Shown here: in pieces, positions 7,124-16,387 of the stretch
Numbering within the stretch: position 1 is the stretch's first letter
Layout: each line of letters opens with the position of its first letter
Source of the DNA: Salinisphaera sp.
GTDB taxonomy: Bacteria > Pseudomonadota > Gammaproteobacteria > Nevskiales > Salinisphaeraceae
Direction of reading: 5' to 3'
NCBI RefSeq assembly: GCF_002729955.1
Contig: NZ_PBYA01000006.1
Span: 1 to 64,000, forward strand
DNA length: 64,000 nucleotides
Program-made: the position numbers and the translations under genes
Notes under the pieces: model-generated
The model's input: only the letters and a program-made list of their open reading frames with translations
Databases searched by the model: none
Told to the model about the DNA's origin: nothing

Positions 7124-9646
7124 CTAGTCGCTGGCGCGCAGGCTGGCCCAGGCGGGTTGGCGCAACACCTCGCGCAGCGAGGCCAGCCCGGAGAGGGCGA
7201 TCACGGCGGTGGCGATACTGATCGCCATCAGCCACAGCGGCCAGCGCCAGGCATAGCCCAGGTCGAACACCCATACCGCGAGCACGATGGCGGTGACCTG
7301 GGCGATCGCCGCTGCCAGCAGCGAGGCACACAGGCCAATGAGAAGGCACTCGCCGAAGGTAGCCTGACGCAGCCAGCTCGAGCGCGCGCCGAGCGCCCGC
7401 AGCAGTGCGGCTTCGCGCAGGCGTTCGGCGCGGCTGGCCTGCATGGCGGCCAGCAGTACCACCAGCCCGGCGGCCAGGGTGAAGCCGAACACCAGCTCGA
7501 TGGCCAGGCTCAGCCGGTCGATCAGCGTGGTGAGCTGTTCGAGAATGGCGGCGATATCGATCACGCTGATATTGGAGAACTCGCGCACCAGGGCGCCGAT
7601 CACGCCGTGGGCGTCGTCGGGTACGTACAGGCTGGTGATATAGGTCGCCGAGAATTCGTCCAGCACGCCCGGCGCGAACAGCACATAGAAGTTCGCCTGC
7701 AGGCTGGACCAGTCGATTTCACGAATGCTTTCGATGGTGGCCGTGACCGGCGTGCCGGTGATGTCGAAGGTGAGGCTGTCGCCCACGTCCACACCCAGGC
7801 GTTCGGCCACGGAGGTATCGATGGACATGCGCGGCTTGCCGGTATCGTCCGCATCGAACCACTGGCCGGCGACGATACGGTTGTCGTTTTTCAGATCGTC
7901 GATCCACGACAGGTTCAGCTCGCGCCGGGTGAGCTCGCCGGCCTGTTCGGCCAGTTCGCCGTCGTCTTCGATCGCGGTGCCGTCCACCGCGGTCAGCCGG
8001 CCGCGTACCAGCGGATAGAAGTCGGCGTCGAGTCCGGCCTGTTGCAGGCGTTCGGCCACCGCCGGCTGTTGTTCGCGGGTGATGTTGATCAGAAACCGAT
8101 TGGGCGCGTCGGCGGCGATATCCGCCTGCCAGCCGGCAAGCAGGTCGCCGCGTACGATCACCAGCATGAACAGCATGGTCAGGCCGATGCCAAAGGCCAC
8201 GATCTGCAGCGCGCTGGCCTGGCGTCGGCGTGCCAGGGCTGACAGCGCCAGCCGCAGGCCCGGCCCGCCGCGGTTGCCGATACGCGGGCGCAGCCGGTCG
8301 ATGCCGGCCAGCAGGCCCAGGGCAACGACCCACAGCACGGCGGTGCCGCCAATAGTCGCACCCACCACCCAGGCGGTGAGGGTGATATCGCGGGTGGCAG
8401 CCGCCGCCAGCAGGGCAACGCTCGCCAATGCTGCTGCATAAATCAGCCACATGCGCCCGCGCTGTTCGGCCAGAGAGCGGGCCAGCACCCGGGCCGGCGG
8501 CGTGGCCCGTGCCTGGGCCAGCGCGGGCCAGGCAAAACCAGCCAACAGCACCGCGCCCGTGGCCGCGGCCGGCCACAGGGCCAGCCACGAGGCAGTGGGC
8601 AGCTGGATTTCGAAGGCACGGGCGATCAGCTGTGAAATACCCAGCTGGGCCAGCCAGGCAACCAGTAGCCCGAGGCCGATACCGATCGCGCCCACGAATA
8701 CCAGCTGCCAGGCCATCAGCCGGGCGATCAAGCCGCGGGCTGCACCCAGGGTCTTGAGCAGGGCGATTTCATCCAGCCGCGACGATGCATGCTGGCGTGC
8801 AGTCAGCGCGATGGCGACGCCCGCGAGTACCACCGCCACGAGTGCGGCCAGGTCCAGAAACACATCGGCGCGATCCAGCGCCCGCGCCAGCGCGCGGTTG
8901 GATTCGGCCGGGGTGCGCAACCTCTCGCCGGGCTGCAAGGTCGGTTCCAGGCGCTCGCGCACCTGTTCGAGCGCGGCCGGTTCGCCGGCGATGCGTTCGT
9001 CGTAGTTCGCCCGGCTGCCCGGGCCGAGCAGGCCGGTGCCGGCGACGTCGGCATCGCGTATGAGCACCCGCGGCGCGATATTGGCAAAGCCCTGGCCGCG
9101 ATCGGGTTCGATTACCAGCACGGCGGCGATTTTCAGGCGTGCATCGCCGAGGTGGAGCGTATCGCCCACCGCAAGCTGCTGAGCATCGAGAATGCGCTGG
9201 GCTACCCAGGCCGTACCCGGCTCGGGGGCGCGGGTGACCGTTTTGGTCGGGCTGCCCGGGTCGCCCCGCCGCAGCGTGACTTCGCCGCGCAGCGGATAGC
9301 CGTCTTCCACCGCCTTGACCGAGACCAGCGTGATTTCGTCGTCGTTCTGGCTGACCACGCTCGGGAACACGGTCACGCCGTGATGGGCCACGCCGATCTC
9401 GTCGAGAATTGCTGCACGCTTTTCATCCAGCGGCGCCCGCAGTTCCAGTTCCAGGTCGCCGGCGAGCGTAGCCGCGCCCTGGCGCTCCATGCCGGCGCGT
9501 ACGCGATCGGTCATCTGGCTGACCGCGCCCACCGCGGCCACGGCCACCACGAGCGCGATCAGCAGAATCCAGGCCGAGCCGTCGCGCCGGCTGCGCCCGA
9601 TCTGGCGCCAGGCCAGTCGTACGGCGGAGGTGCGATCAGTGCTCAC
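7124..9646 (-). CDS. ybbP: FtsX-type ABC transporter permease, YbbP-like
   Basis: An inner-membrane protein of 840 residues, the partner of the YbbA-type ATPase encoded just upstream. The layout is that of large MacB/FtsX-fold permeases: one N-terminal membrane segment (about 25-45), a long periplasmic region, a first FtsX block (about 265-405), a middle group of helices, a second periplasmic region, and a final FtsX block with helices at about 710-830. The start is GTG 9646, which overlaps the end of the ATPase gene by 11 bases and indicates translational coupling. The YbbAP-TesA neighbourhood is conserved in gammaproteobacteria; substrate is unestablished, with lipid or lipoprotein handling suspected. 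Confidence 0.85.
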   Translation of the reverse strand: MSTDRTSAVRLAWRQIGRSRRDGSAWILLIALVVAVAAVGAVSQMTDRVRAGMERQGAATLAGDLELELRAPLDEKRAAILDEIGVAHHGVTVFPSVVSQNDDEITLVSVKAVEDGYPLRGEVTLRRGDPGSPTKTVTRAPEPGTAWVAQRILDAQQLAVGDTLHLGDARLKIAAVLVIEPDRGQGFANIAPRVLIRDADVAGTGLLGPGSRANYDERIAGEPAALEQVRERLEPTLQPGERLRTPAESNRALARALDRADVFLDLAALVAVVLAGVAIALTARQHASSRLDEIALLKTLGAARGLIARLMAWQLVFVGAIGIGLGLLVAWLAQLGISQLIARAFEIQLPTASWLALWPAAATGAVLLAGFAWPALAQARATPPARVLARSLAEQRGRMWLIYAAALASVALLAAAATRDITLTAWVVGATIGGTAVLWVVALGLLAGIDRLRPRIGNRGGPGLRLALSALARRRQASALQIVAFGIGLTMLFMLVIVRGDLLAGWQADIAADAPNRFLINITREQQPAVAERLQQAGLDADFYPLVRGRLTAVDGTAIEDDGELAEQAGELTRRELNLSWIDDLKNDNRIVAGQWFDADDTGKPRMSIDTSVAERLGVDVGDSLTFDITGTPVTATIESIREIDWSSLQANFYVLFAPGVLDEFSATYITSLYVPDDAHGVIGALVREFSNISVIDIAAILEQLTTLIDRLSLAIELVFGFTLAAGLVVLLAAMQASRAERLREAALLRALGARSSWLRQATFGECLLIGLCASLLAAAIAQVTAIVLAVWVFDLGYAWRWPLWLMAISIATAVIALSGLASLREVLRQPAWASLRASD

Positions 9647-10316
9647 GCAGATGTCCGTCGGCCAGCCGGGTCCGTCGGGCACAGCGGGCGGCCAGGTCCT
9701 CGTCGTGGGTGACCAGCACGAGAGTGGTGCCCTGTTCGGCGTTGAGTTCGAACAGCTGGTCGATCACTTCGGCCCCGGTCGCGCCGTCGAGGTTGCCGGT
9801 GGGTTCGTCGGCAAACAGGATCTTGGGCCGGCAGGCAAAGGCGCGGGCTAGGGCCACGCGCTGCTGTTCGCCGCCGGAGAGCTGGCGCGGCGTGTGCTTG
9901 ATGCGATGCGCCAGGCCCACCTGTTCAAGCAACCGCTGCGCGGTTTCGCGTGCCTCGCCCAGATCGGCGCCGGTCAGTTCCAGCGGCAGGGTGACGTTAT
10001 CCAGCGCCGACAGGCCGGAGAGCAGCTGAAACGACTGAAACACGAAGCCCACCTGGCCACTGCGCCATGCCGCGCGTGCATCCTCGTCGAGATCCGACAT
10101 TTCGCGTCCGAGCAGGGAGAGTTTGCCGCGGCTGGGCGTATCCAGCCCCGCGAGCAGGGCCAGAAGCGTCGATTTGCCCGAGCCGGACGTACCCACGATC
10201 GAGAGCGTATCGCCCGTGTTCAGCGATAGTTCGATACCGTCGAGGATGGTGAGCGCACGCTCACCGCTTTCGATCGTCTTGGACAGATCGACCGCTTCTA
10301 ATGCAGGAGATGACAT
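9636..10316 (-). CDS. ybbA: ABC transporter ATP-binding protein, YbbA-like
   Basis: A 226-residue cytoplasmic ATPase of the LolD/MacB family driving the adjacent YbbP-like permease. Walker A GTSGSGKST lies near residue 42, the signature LSGGEQQRVALARA near 147, and Walker B ILFADEPTGNLDG near 170. Length is normal. Its ATG at 10316-10314 lies inside the start region of tesA on the other strand, so the two genes overlap head to head and each promoter must lie in or beside the other gene. Confidence 0.92.
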   Translation of the reverse strand: MSSPALEAVDLSKTIESGERALTILDGIELSLNTGDTLSIVGTSGSGKSTLLALLAGLDTPSRGKLSLLGREMSDLDEDARAAWRSGQVGFVFQSFQLLSGLSALDNVTLPLELTGADLGEARETAQRLLEQVGLAHRIKHTPRQLSGGEQQRVALARAFACRPKILFADEPTGNLDGATGAEVIDQLFELNAEQGTTLVLVTHDEDLAARCARRTRLADGHLREH

Positions 10317-10990
10317 TGAGCCGAGTTTCTTGGTCCGAAAAAGGTTGGTTGCGCCGCGTACTGGTTACGATGACCGCGGCGCTGCTGTTCGCGACATGCA
10401 GCTTCGCATACGCACAGCCGAGCGTGCTGGTTTTCGGCGACAGCCTGAGCGCCGGTTACGGCCTTGATCGCGGCGAAGGCTGGGTGGCGCTGCTGCGCGA
10501 TCGCCTTGAAGAAAACGATCGCGACGTTGAAGTAGTCAACGCCAGCGTCTCCGGCGAAACCACCGCCGGCGGGCGCGGGCGGCTGGATGCCGCGTTGAAA
10601 CGCCACGAGCCGGCGGTGGTCATTCTGGAGCTGGGCGGTAACGACGGCCTGCGCGCGCTGCCGGTTGAAACCATGAAGGCCAACCTCGCCGCCATGATCG
10701 AGGCCAGCCGCGATTCGGGTGCCAAGGTGCTGTTGCTGGGCATGCGTATTCCCTCCAACTACGGTAAGCGCTATGCCGACCAGTTTCACCAGGCGTTCGT
10801 CGATCTGGCCGAAGAAACCGAGGTCGCTTTCGTACCGTTCTTTCTGGAAGACATCGCCACCGATCGCGGCAATTTCCAGAACGACGGCGTGCACCCCAAC
10901 GCCAAGGCCCAGCCGGCCATGCTCGATGCCGTCTGGCCGGAGCTTGCGCCCTTGATCGATGCCAAGGCGACGGCCGCCGCACAACCGTGA
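10301..10990 (+). CDS. tesA: periplasmic SGNH esterase TesA (thioesterase I / lysophospholipase)
   Basis: An exported GDSL/SGNH hydrolase of about 229 residues acting on acyl thioesters, lysophospholipids and aryl esters. Block I is VLVFGDSLSAGYG (Ser nucleophile), block III LGGNDGLR, and block V DGVHPN (Asp and His of the triad). A hydrophobic signal peptide ends at about AYA-QPS. Three starts are possible: ATG 10301, ATG 10310 and TTG 10316. Only the TTG has a well-spaced Shine-Dalgarno (AGGAG at 10305-10309, six bases away). The gene is divergent from and overlaps ybbA, the arrangement known from other gammaproteobacteria. Confidence 0.92.
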   Translation: MQEMTLSRVSWSEKGWLRRVLVTMTAALLFATCSFAYAQPSVLVFGDSLSAGYGLDRGEGWVALLRDRLEENDRDVEVVNASVSGETTAGGRGRLDAALKRHEPAVVILELGGNDGLRALPVETMKANLAAMIEASRDSGAKVLLLGMRIPSNYGKRYADQFHQAFVDLAEETEVAFVPFFLEDIATDRGNFQNDGVHPNAKAQPAMLDAVWPELAPLIDAKATAAAQP

Positions 10991-11110
10991 ATTCTGCCGG
11001 TCGGTCGAGGCTGCTGCCCAATCGATTGCCGCCTCAGCCCAGCCTGGCAACCCGGCAGCCAAACCGCGAGCACATGCTAATATGACCACATTGGCGGCTA
11101 ACGATATGGC

Positions 11111-11488
11111 ATGTCCATGAATATCAACGACACCGACGACCGCTTCTTCCATCTCGCCGGCAACGAGGCGATCGAATCCCGGGCGATCGCACAGCGCCTG
11201 CATGTCAACAAAACCCAGCTTGCCGACGTGTTGGGGATTGGCGTTGACTCCCTGCGACGCAGCCATCGCGAGCGCGCCGCACGTGTGCAAACGCGCATGC
11301 GCGACATGATCGAGATCATCAACCGGGCCCAGCCCTGGGCCGGTTCGGTCAACCAGGCGTTTGCCTGGTATCGCTCCCAGCCCCTGCCGTCGTTCGGCGA
11401 TCAGACCGCCGAAGAACTGGTGAAGGAAGGGCGGGCGGATGCCGTGAAAGCCTATCTGTCGCGCATCAACGAAGGCGGCTATGCCTAA
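11111..11488 (+). CDS. Xre/MbcA/ParS-type antitoxin (DUF2384)
   Basis: A 125-residue antitoxin. The N-terminal half carries a helix-turn-helix-like segment (RLHVNKTQLADVLGIGVDSLRR), and the C-terminal half (from about residue 68) is the DUF2384 toxin-binding domain with AFAWYRSQPLPSFGDQTAEELVKEGRADAV. Such proteins neutralise RES-domain toxins and repress their own operon. The stop is eight bases from the toxin start, in the usual antitoxin-first order. ATG 11117 is an alternative start. An imperfect inverted repeat (GCTAAT at 11076, ATTGGC at 11090) in the promoter region could be the autoregulatory operator. Confidence 0.85.
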   Translation: MSMNINDTDDRFFHLAGNEAIESRAIAQRLHVNKTQLADVLGIGVDSLRRSHRERAARVQTRMRDMIEIINRAQPWAGSVNQAFAWYRSQPLPSFGDQTAEELVKEGRADAVKAYLSRINEGGYA

Positions 11489-11496
11489 GGCCGGGC

Positions 11497-12024
11497 ATGG
11501 CGGGCGACTATTTCAGCGGCACGGTCTATCGCGCGCATAACCCGCGCTGGTCGTTCGCGCCCGATTCTGGCGCCGGTGCGGCCAAGCACGGCGGACGGTT
11601 CAACCGGCCCGGCGTGCCCGCGCTGTATACCAGCAGCCGCTACGAACTCGCGATCGTAGAAGCCCATCAGGGCCTTCCCTACAAGCTCCAACCGCTCACC
11701 ATCGTGAGCTACGACGTCGCGCACGACAGCGTGCTCGACCTTTCGACCCCAGCGGCCTGCGACGTGGCCAACGTGGCATTCGAAGACCTGGGCTGCGCCT
11801 GGGAACTGATTGCCTACGAAGGCGCGACACCGCCGAGTTGGGCACTGGCCGATCGCCTGATCGAGGCCGGCGTCGGTGCCATTATCGTGCCCTCGTTTGC
11901 AGTGGGCGCCAATCGCGGCGACCGCAATATCGTGTTCTGGCGCTGGCAGTCCACACCGCCGTGCCAGGTGGCCGTGAACGACGACTGGCATCGCCTGCCG
12001 CGCGATGATCGGTCCTGGCGCTGA
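11497..12024 (+). CDS. RES-domain toxin, NAD+ phosphorylase type
   Basis: A 175-residue RES toxin. Known RES toxins degrade NAD+ or ADP-ribosylate target enzymes, stopping growth. The conserved residues appear in order: Arg of VYRAHNPRWSF (12), GGRFNRPG (32-39), Tyr of ALYTSSRYELAIVE (44) with Glu 55, and late SFAVGANRGDRNIVFW. The start ATG 11497 follows AAGG at 11487-11490. Length and motifs look intact, so it should be active. The ParS/Xre-type antitoxin lies directly upstream; decayed repeats lie directly downstream, suggesting an acquired locus. Confidence 0.87.
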   Translation: MAGDYFSGTVYRAHNPRWSFAPDSGAGAAKHGGRFNRPGVPALYTSSRYELAIVEAHQGLPYKLQPLTIVSYDVAHDSVLDLSTPAACDVANVAFEDLGCAWELIAYEGATPPSWALADRLIEAGVGAIIVPSFAVGANRGDRNIVFWRWQSTPPCQVAVNDDWHRLPRDDRSWR

Positions 12025-12057
12025 TGAATCAGGCGCTTTAGCTCAAGCAAGTCGATT

Positions 12058-12298
12058 GTCCGCAAATGGACGCGAAGGCACGCGAATAAGTCGAAAGCCA
12101 GAGCGCTCGAAAGCCGGTTGGACTGGTTTTCATGCCGCATGCTGAACGCTGGACATAATCAAGCGCCCCGGCATGGCGGCTTAACCAAGCCTTGGCGCGA
12201 AGCGTTTCGATGGACTCTGCCGCCTTTTCTTATTCCGTATCTGCTACGCCGCGAAAGTACGCAACCGCATCTGCGAGCATTTGCGTTGATCTGCGGAC
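12058..12298. repeat. imperfect inverted repeat pair, 31 bases each
   Basis: The reverse complement of 12058-12088 aligns without gaps to 12268-12298 with 22 of 31 positions identical; the shared end is TTGCGGAC against CTGCGGAC. Both halves consist of short TGCG / TTCGCG-type units like those in interspersed bacterial intergenic repeats. The pair could be remnants of two copies of one element or the eroded ends of an insertion. Confidence 0.45.
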
Positions 12299-12327
12299 TT
12301 TCTTATTTGCCAGAACAATGTCCGCAG

Positions 12328-12356
12328 ACCGCAGACGTATGCCTTACGCCCGCGGT
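12328..12356. repeat. REP-like stem-loop, copy 1
   Basis: The 29-base unit begins ACCGCAGACG and ends CGCCCGCGGT, folding as an outer ACCGC/GCGGT stem with an inner stem around a short loop. A near-identical unit lies at 49978-50004, sharing ACCGCAG at the left and CTTACGCCCGCGGT at the right. Both are intergenic. Confidence 0.55.
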
Positions 12357-12412
12357 CAGGGACGCGACCAGATGTTGTTCGCTGCGATCGAGCGACCGAT
12401 GCAGTCGCCTGA

Positions 12413-13894
12413 TTAGCCGCTTTCCTTGGTCGCGTATGGGCAGGCCGGCGCCTCGACGCCGGCGGCGGCCAGATGCTGGGCGAAGGCGATGGTGGTGCGG
12501 TCGTGGCCGTAGTCGCCGACGATCTGCAGGCCCACGGGCAGGCCGTCGTCGGTCAGGCCCACGGGGGCGCTGGTGGCCGGGAGGCCGGCGACGGTGGCCG
12601 GGGCGATCCAGCGGAACAGGTTGGTATAGCCGTGGCTGTTGCCGTCCACGTCGATCTTGCGCGAGAGCACGTTGCCGCCGTGGTCGTGGGCTATGGCGGG
12701 CACGCAGACGCTGGGCAGCAGCAGCACGTCGTAGTCGGCGAACAGGCTGTGCCATTTGGCGCGCAGCTTGTGTCGGGCTTCGTCGGCCTTGGCCCAGTCG
12801 CGATGGCTGGCGGTGGCGCGTTCGGCAAAGCCGCCCACCGTGCCCATGTCGTTCTTGCCGACCAGGCCCATGAACTTGGCGCCGCGTCGGGCCTTGTTAT
12901 AGAGCTTGTCGGGAATGGAGGCGCCGACCAGGCCGTTGAGCAGGCGGTCGTAGGTTTCGTAGCTGGCTTCGAAGCCGCCCGGCAGGTCGTCGAGCTTCGT
13001 GACCGTCGCACCCGCGCGGCGGGCGGCTTCGAGCGCGTCTTCCAGGCGTGCTTTCACCGCCGCCGAGATCGGGCAGAAGTCGTGCTCGAACAGATAGCCG
13101 ATCTTGAAGTCGGCAAGCGTCGTGGGTTTGGGGGCGGGCAGTTTCGCCTGCCAGACGCTGGCTTCGATGCTGTCCGCGCCGGCCATGACGTCGAGTGCCA
13201 GGGCCAGATCCGCCGGATGGCGAGCCAGCGGGCCGGCCACGCACAGATCGGGTTCGCCGCGGGTGCCGGGCGGCCCCGGGATATGCCCACGCATGGGAAT
13301 CACGCCGTAGGAACTCTTGTGCCCGTACACGCCGCACCAGCTCGAAGGCGTACGAATCGAGCCGGCCAGATCGGAGCCCAGCTCCAGGGGCGTGAAGCCG
13401 GCAGCCAGACCCGCGGCCGCGCCGCCGGAGGAGCCGCCTGAGGTGCGCTCGGTGTTCCAGGGGTTGTTGGTGGTGCCGTAGATCGGGTTGAAGGTCTGTA
13501 CGTCCTGGGCCAGGCGCGGCGTGTTGGACTTGCCGAAGATTACCGCGCCGGCGGCGCGTAGCCGGGCCACGGCCACGGCATCGTCGCTGCTGCGATAGTC
13601 CTTGAGCTTGGGCTCGCCGACTACGGTGGGCAGGCCGGCGACTTCATAGGTGTCCTTGATCGTCATCGGCACGCCGTGCAGCGGCCCCCAGTTCTGCCCG
13701 GCCGCGATCGCGGCGTCGGCTTCATCGGCGCGCTGGCGGGCGGCTTCGATATCCATGGCCACGACGGCGTTGATCGGTTCGCCCAGCGTTTCGATACGTG
13801 CCAGATAGTGGTCGAGCGCTACGCGGCTGGAGATGTCGCCACGGGCGATGGCGCCGGCCAGTTCGCCGGCGCTGAGTTGATGGATATCGGTCAT
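12413..13894 (-). CDS. amidase-signature family amidase
   Basis: A 493-residue hydrolase of the amidase signature family, with the Ser-cisSer-Lys triad: Lys in PMTIKDTYE (about 79), cis-Ser in the Gly/Ser-rich RTSGGSSGGAAAGLAAG (about 153), and nucleophile Ser in SDLAGSIR (about 177). The C-terminal VAGLPATSAPVGLTDDGLPVGLQIVG block is typical. There is no GatB/GatC partner and no signal peptide, so it is a stand-alone catabolic amidase, not GatA. The amide substrate is unknown. The exported hydrolase gene lies about 40 bases upstream on the same strand, so the two may form a pair. Confidence 0.9.
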   Translation of the reverse strand: MTDIHQLSAGELAGAIARGDISSRVALDHYLARIETLGEPINAVVAMDIEAARQRADEADAAIAAGQNWGPLHGVPMTIKDTYEVAGLPTVVGEPKLKDYRSSDDAVAVARLRAAGAVIFGKSNTPRLAQDVQTFNPIYGTTNNPWNTERTSGGSSGGAAAGLAAGFTPLELGSDLAGSIRTPSSWCGVYGHKSSYGVIPMRGHIPGPPGTRGEPDLCVAGPLARHPADLALALDVMAGADSIEASVWQAKLPAPKPTTLADFKIGYLFEHDFCPISAAVKARLEDALEAARRAGATVTKLDDLPGGFEASYETYDRLLNGLVGASIPDKLYNKARRGAKFMGLVGKNDMGTVGGFAERATASHRDWAKADEARHKLRAKWHSLFADYDVLLLPSVCVPAIAHDHGGNVLSRKIDVDGNSHGYTNLFRWIAPATVAGLPATSAPVGLTDDGLPVGLQIVGDYGHDRTTIAFAQHLAAAGVEAPACPYATKESG

Positions 13895-13932
13895 CGGGTC
13901 GTTGTCCTTGTCGTTCTCGAACTTGATATGCG

Positions 13933-15027
<1,095 letters not shown>

Positions 15028-15199
15028 GGCGGTCGAGGATTGAGGAACCGATGGCGGCCAGCATACCCACAGTCGTCGACCGACCACCAGCGTGAGGAAC
15101 TGAATGCGTCCAGGCGTGTTCCATAGGAGTAGCGGGTTGTTGAGAGGCATTTTTACGGCGGGCGCGGCAAGGATGTGCCCGACAGTCGAAGGGGGCAGG

Positions 15200-16384
15200 G
15201 TGAGCGATCGCATACAGGCGCCGCGCCGCGCCGCGCAGAATCAATTCGTGCGCTGGCTGCTGGCGGCGTTCATGGGTTTGACCAGCGCGGTGCTGGCCGC
15301 GGCCGAGCCGGCGGTGGTGGATACGGTGCGCGTGGACGAGCGCCGCTGGCAGCAGACGGTGCCGCTCTACGGCACGCTCACCTCGCCCCGGGATGCCGAC
15401 GTAACGCCGCGTATCGCCGGTCTGGTCGAAACGGTGGCCGTGGATGCCGGCGACCGGGTCAAGGCCGGCGATACGCTCATCGAACTCGACCGGGCGCTTT
15501 CCAGGCTGGAACTGGACACGCTCCAGGCCTCGGCCGACGAAGCCGCCGCCCAGCTCGAAGAAGCACGACGACTGCTGCGCGAAGCCGATCGTCTGGCCGG
15601 GCGCGGCGCGGTGTCGCAAAGCGAACTGGAAGCCCGGCGTTCGCAGGTGGCGGTACGCGCGGCGGCGGTGCAACGCCTGCGCGCCGAAGTGGCGGCCCAG
15701 CGCGAACGCCTGGCAAGGCATACGCTGATCGCGCCCTTCGACGGCGTGGTACGTGCACGCCGCGTCGACCCCGGCGAATACGTGGCCCAGACCACGCCGG
15801 CGGTATCGCTGGTGGCCACCGATACGCTGCGCCTGGACGTATCCGCGCCGCAGCAGTATTTCGGGCTCATCGAGCCGGGCATGGGCGTGCGGGTGGAACC
15901 GGAAACGCCGATCGACGCGCCGATTAATGCAAAGGTGGACGTGATCGTGGGCGCCAGCGATGCCACGGCCCGCAGTTTTCTGGTGCGCATGTTCGTGGAC
16001 AACCGTGACGGCGCACTCACCCCCGGCATGTCGGCCAAGGCAATGCTGGAACTTGCAAGCGCCGAAGCCGTGGTGATCGCGCCCCGGGATGCGCTGGTAC
16101 GTGTGCCCGGCGGGGGCACACGCATGTGGCTGGTGCGCGAAGGCGACGACGGTACCCTGCGCGCGGTCAAGCGCCAGGTTTCGCTCGGGCGCAGCGCGAA
16201 CAACGAGGTGGAAGTGCTCGACGGTCTCGAGGCCGGCGATCGCGTGGTGGTGCGCGGCAACGAAAGCCTGGAAGCCGGGCAGCCGGTGCGCATACGCGAC
16301 GAGCGATCCGCCTCGGCTGGGCCATCGGCCGACCCGCCGGGCAACGATGGCCGAAGCCTGCGGCTTTCGCAGCCCGGGGGCTGA
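15200..16384 (+). CDS. RND efflux periplasmic adaptor subunit
   Basis: A 394-residue membrane-fusion protein linking the inner-membrane RND pump to an outer-membrane channel. A signal segment (WLLAAFMGLTSAVLAAA) comes first, then the lipoyl half-motif TPRIAGLVETVAVDAGDRVKAGDTL, a helical hairpin with RGAVSQSELEARRSQV, the second lipoyl half TLIAPFDGVVRARRVDPGEYV, and beta-barrel and membrane-proximal domains. No lipobox Cys is visible. GTG 15200 is chosen because of the AAGGGGGCAG just upstream; ATG 15104 overlaps the neighbour's promoter region. It forms an operon with the permease three bases downstream. No TolC-like gene is adjacent. Confidence 0.9.
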   Translation: MSDRIQAPRRAAQNQFVRWLLAAFMGLTSAVLAAAEPAVVDTVRVDERRWQQTVPLYGTLTSPRDADVTPRIAGLVETVAVDAGDRVKAGDTLIELDRALSRLELDTLQASADEAAAQLEEARRLLREADRLAGRGAVSQSELEARRSQVAVRAAAVQRLRAEVAAQRERLARHTLIAPFDGVVRARRVDPGEYVAQTTPAVSLVATDTLRLDVSAPQQYFGLIEPGMGVRVEPETPIDAPINAKVDVIVGASDATARSFLVRMFVDNRDGALTPGMSAKAMLELASAEAVVIAPRDALVRVPGGGTRMWLVREGDDGTLRAVKRQVSLGRSANNEVEVLDGLEAGDRVVVRGNESLEAGQPVRIRDERSASAGPSADPPGNDGRSLRLSQPGG

Positions 16385-16387
16385 TCG

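Larger units (their letters stand above)
12025..12412. other. non-coding gap after the toxin gene holding degraded repeats
   Basis: This stretch of about 390 bases between the toxin and amidase genes has no convincing gene. It holds an inverted pair of related 31-base sequences (12058-12088 and 12268-12298) and a stem-loop (12328-12356) that recurs at 49978-50004. Short frames across it lack family features. Confidence 0.6.

Noticed and set aside
12118-12873. 251-codon plus-strand open frame after the toxin gene
   Set aside because: Most of it is antisense to the amidase gene and the rest spans the repeat-bearing gap. It has no recognisable motif.
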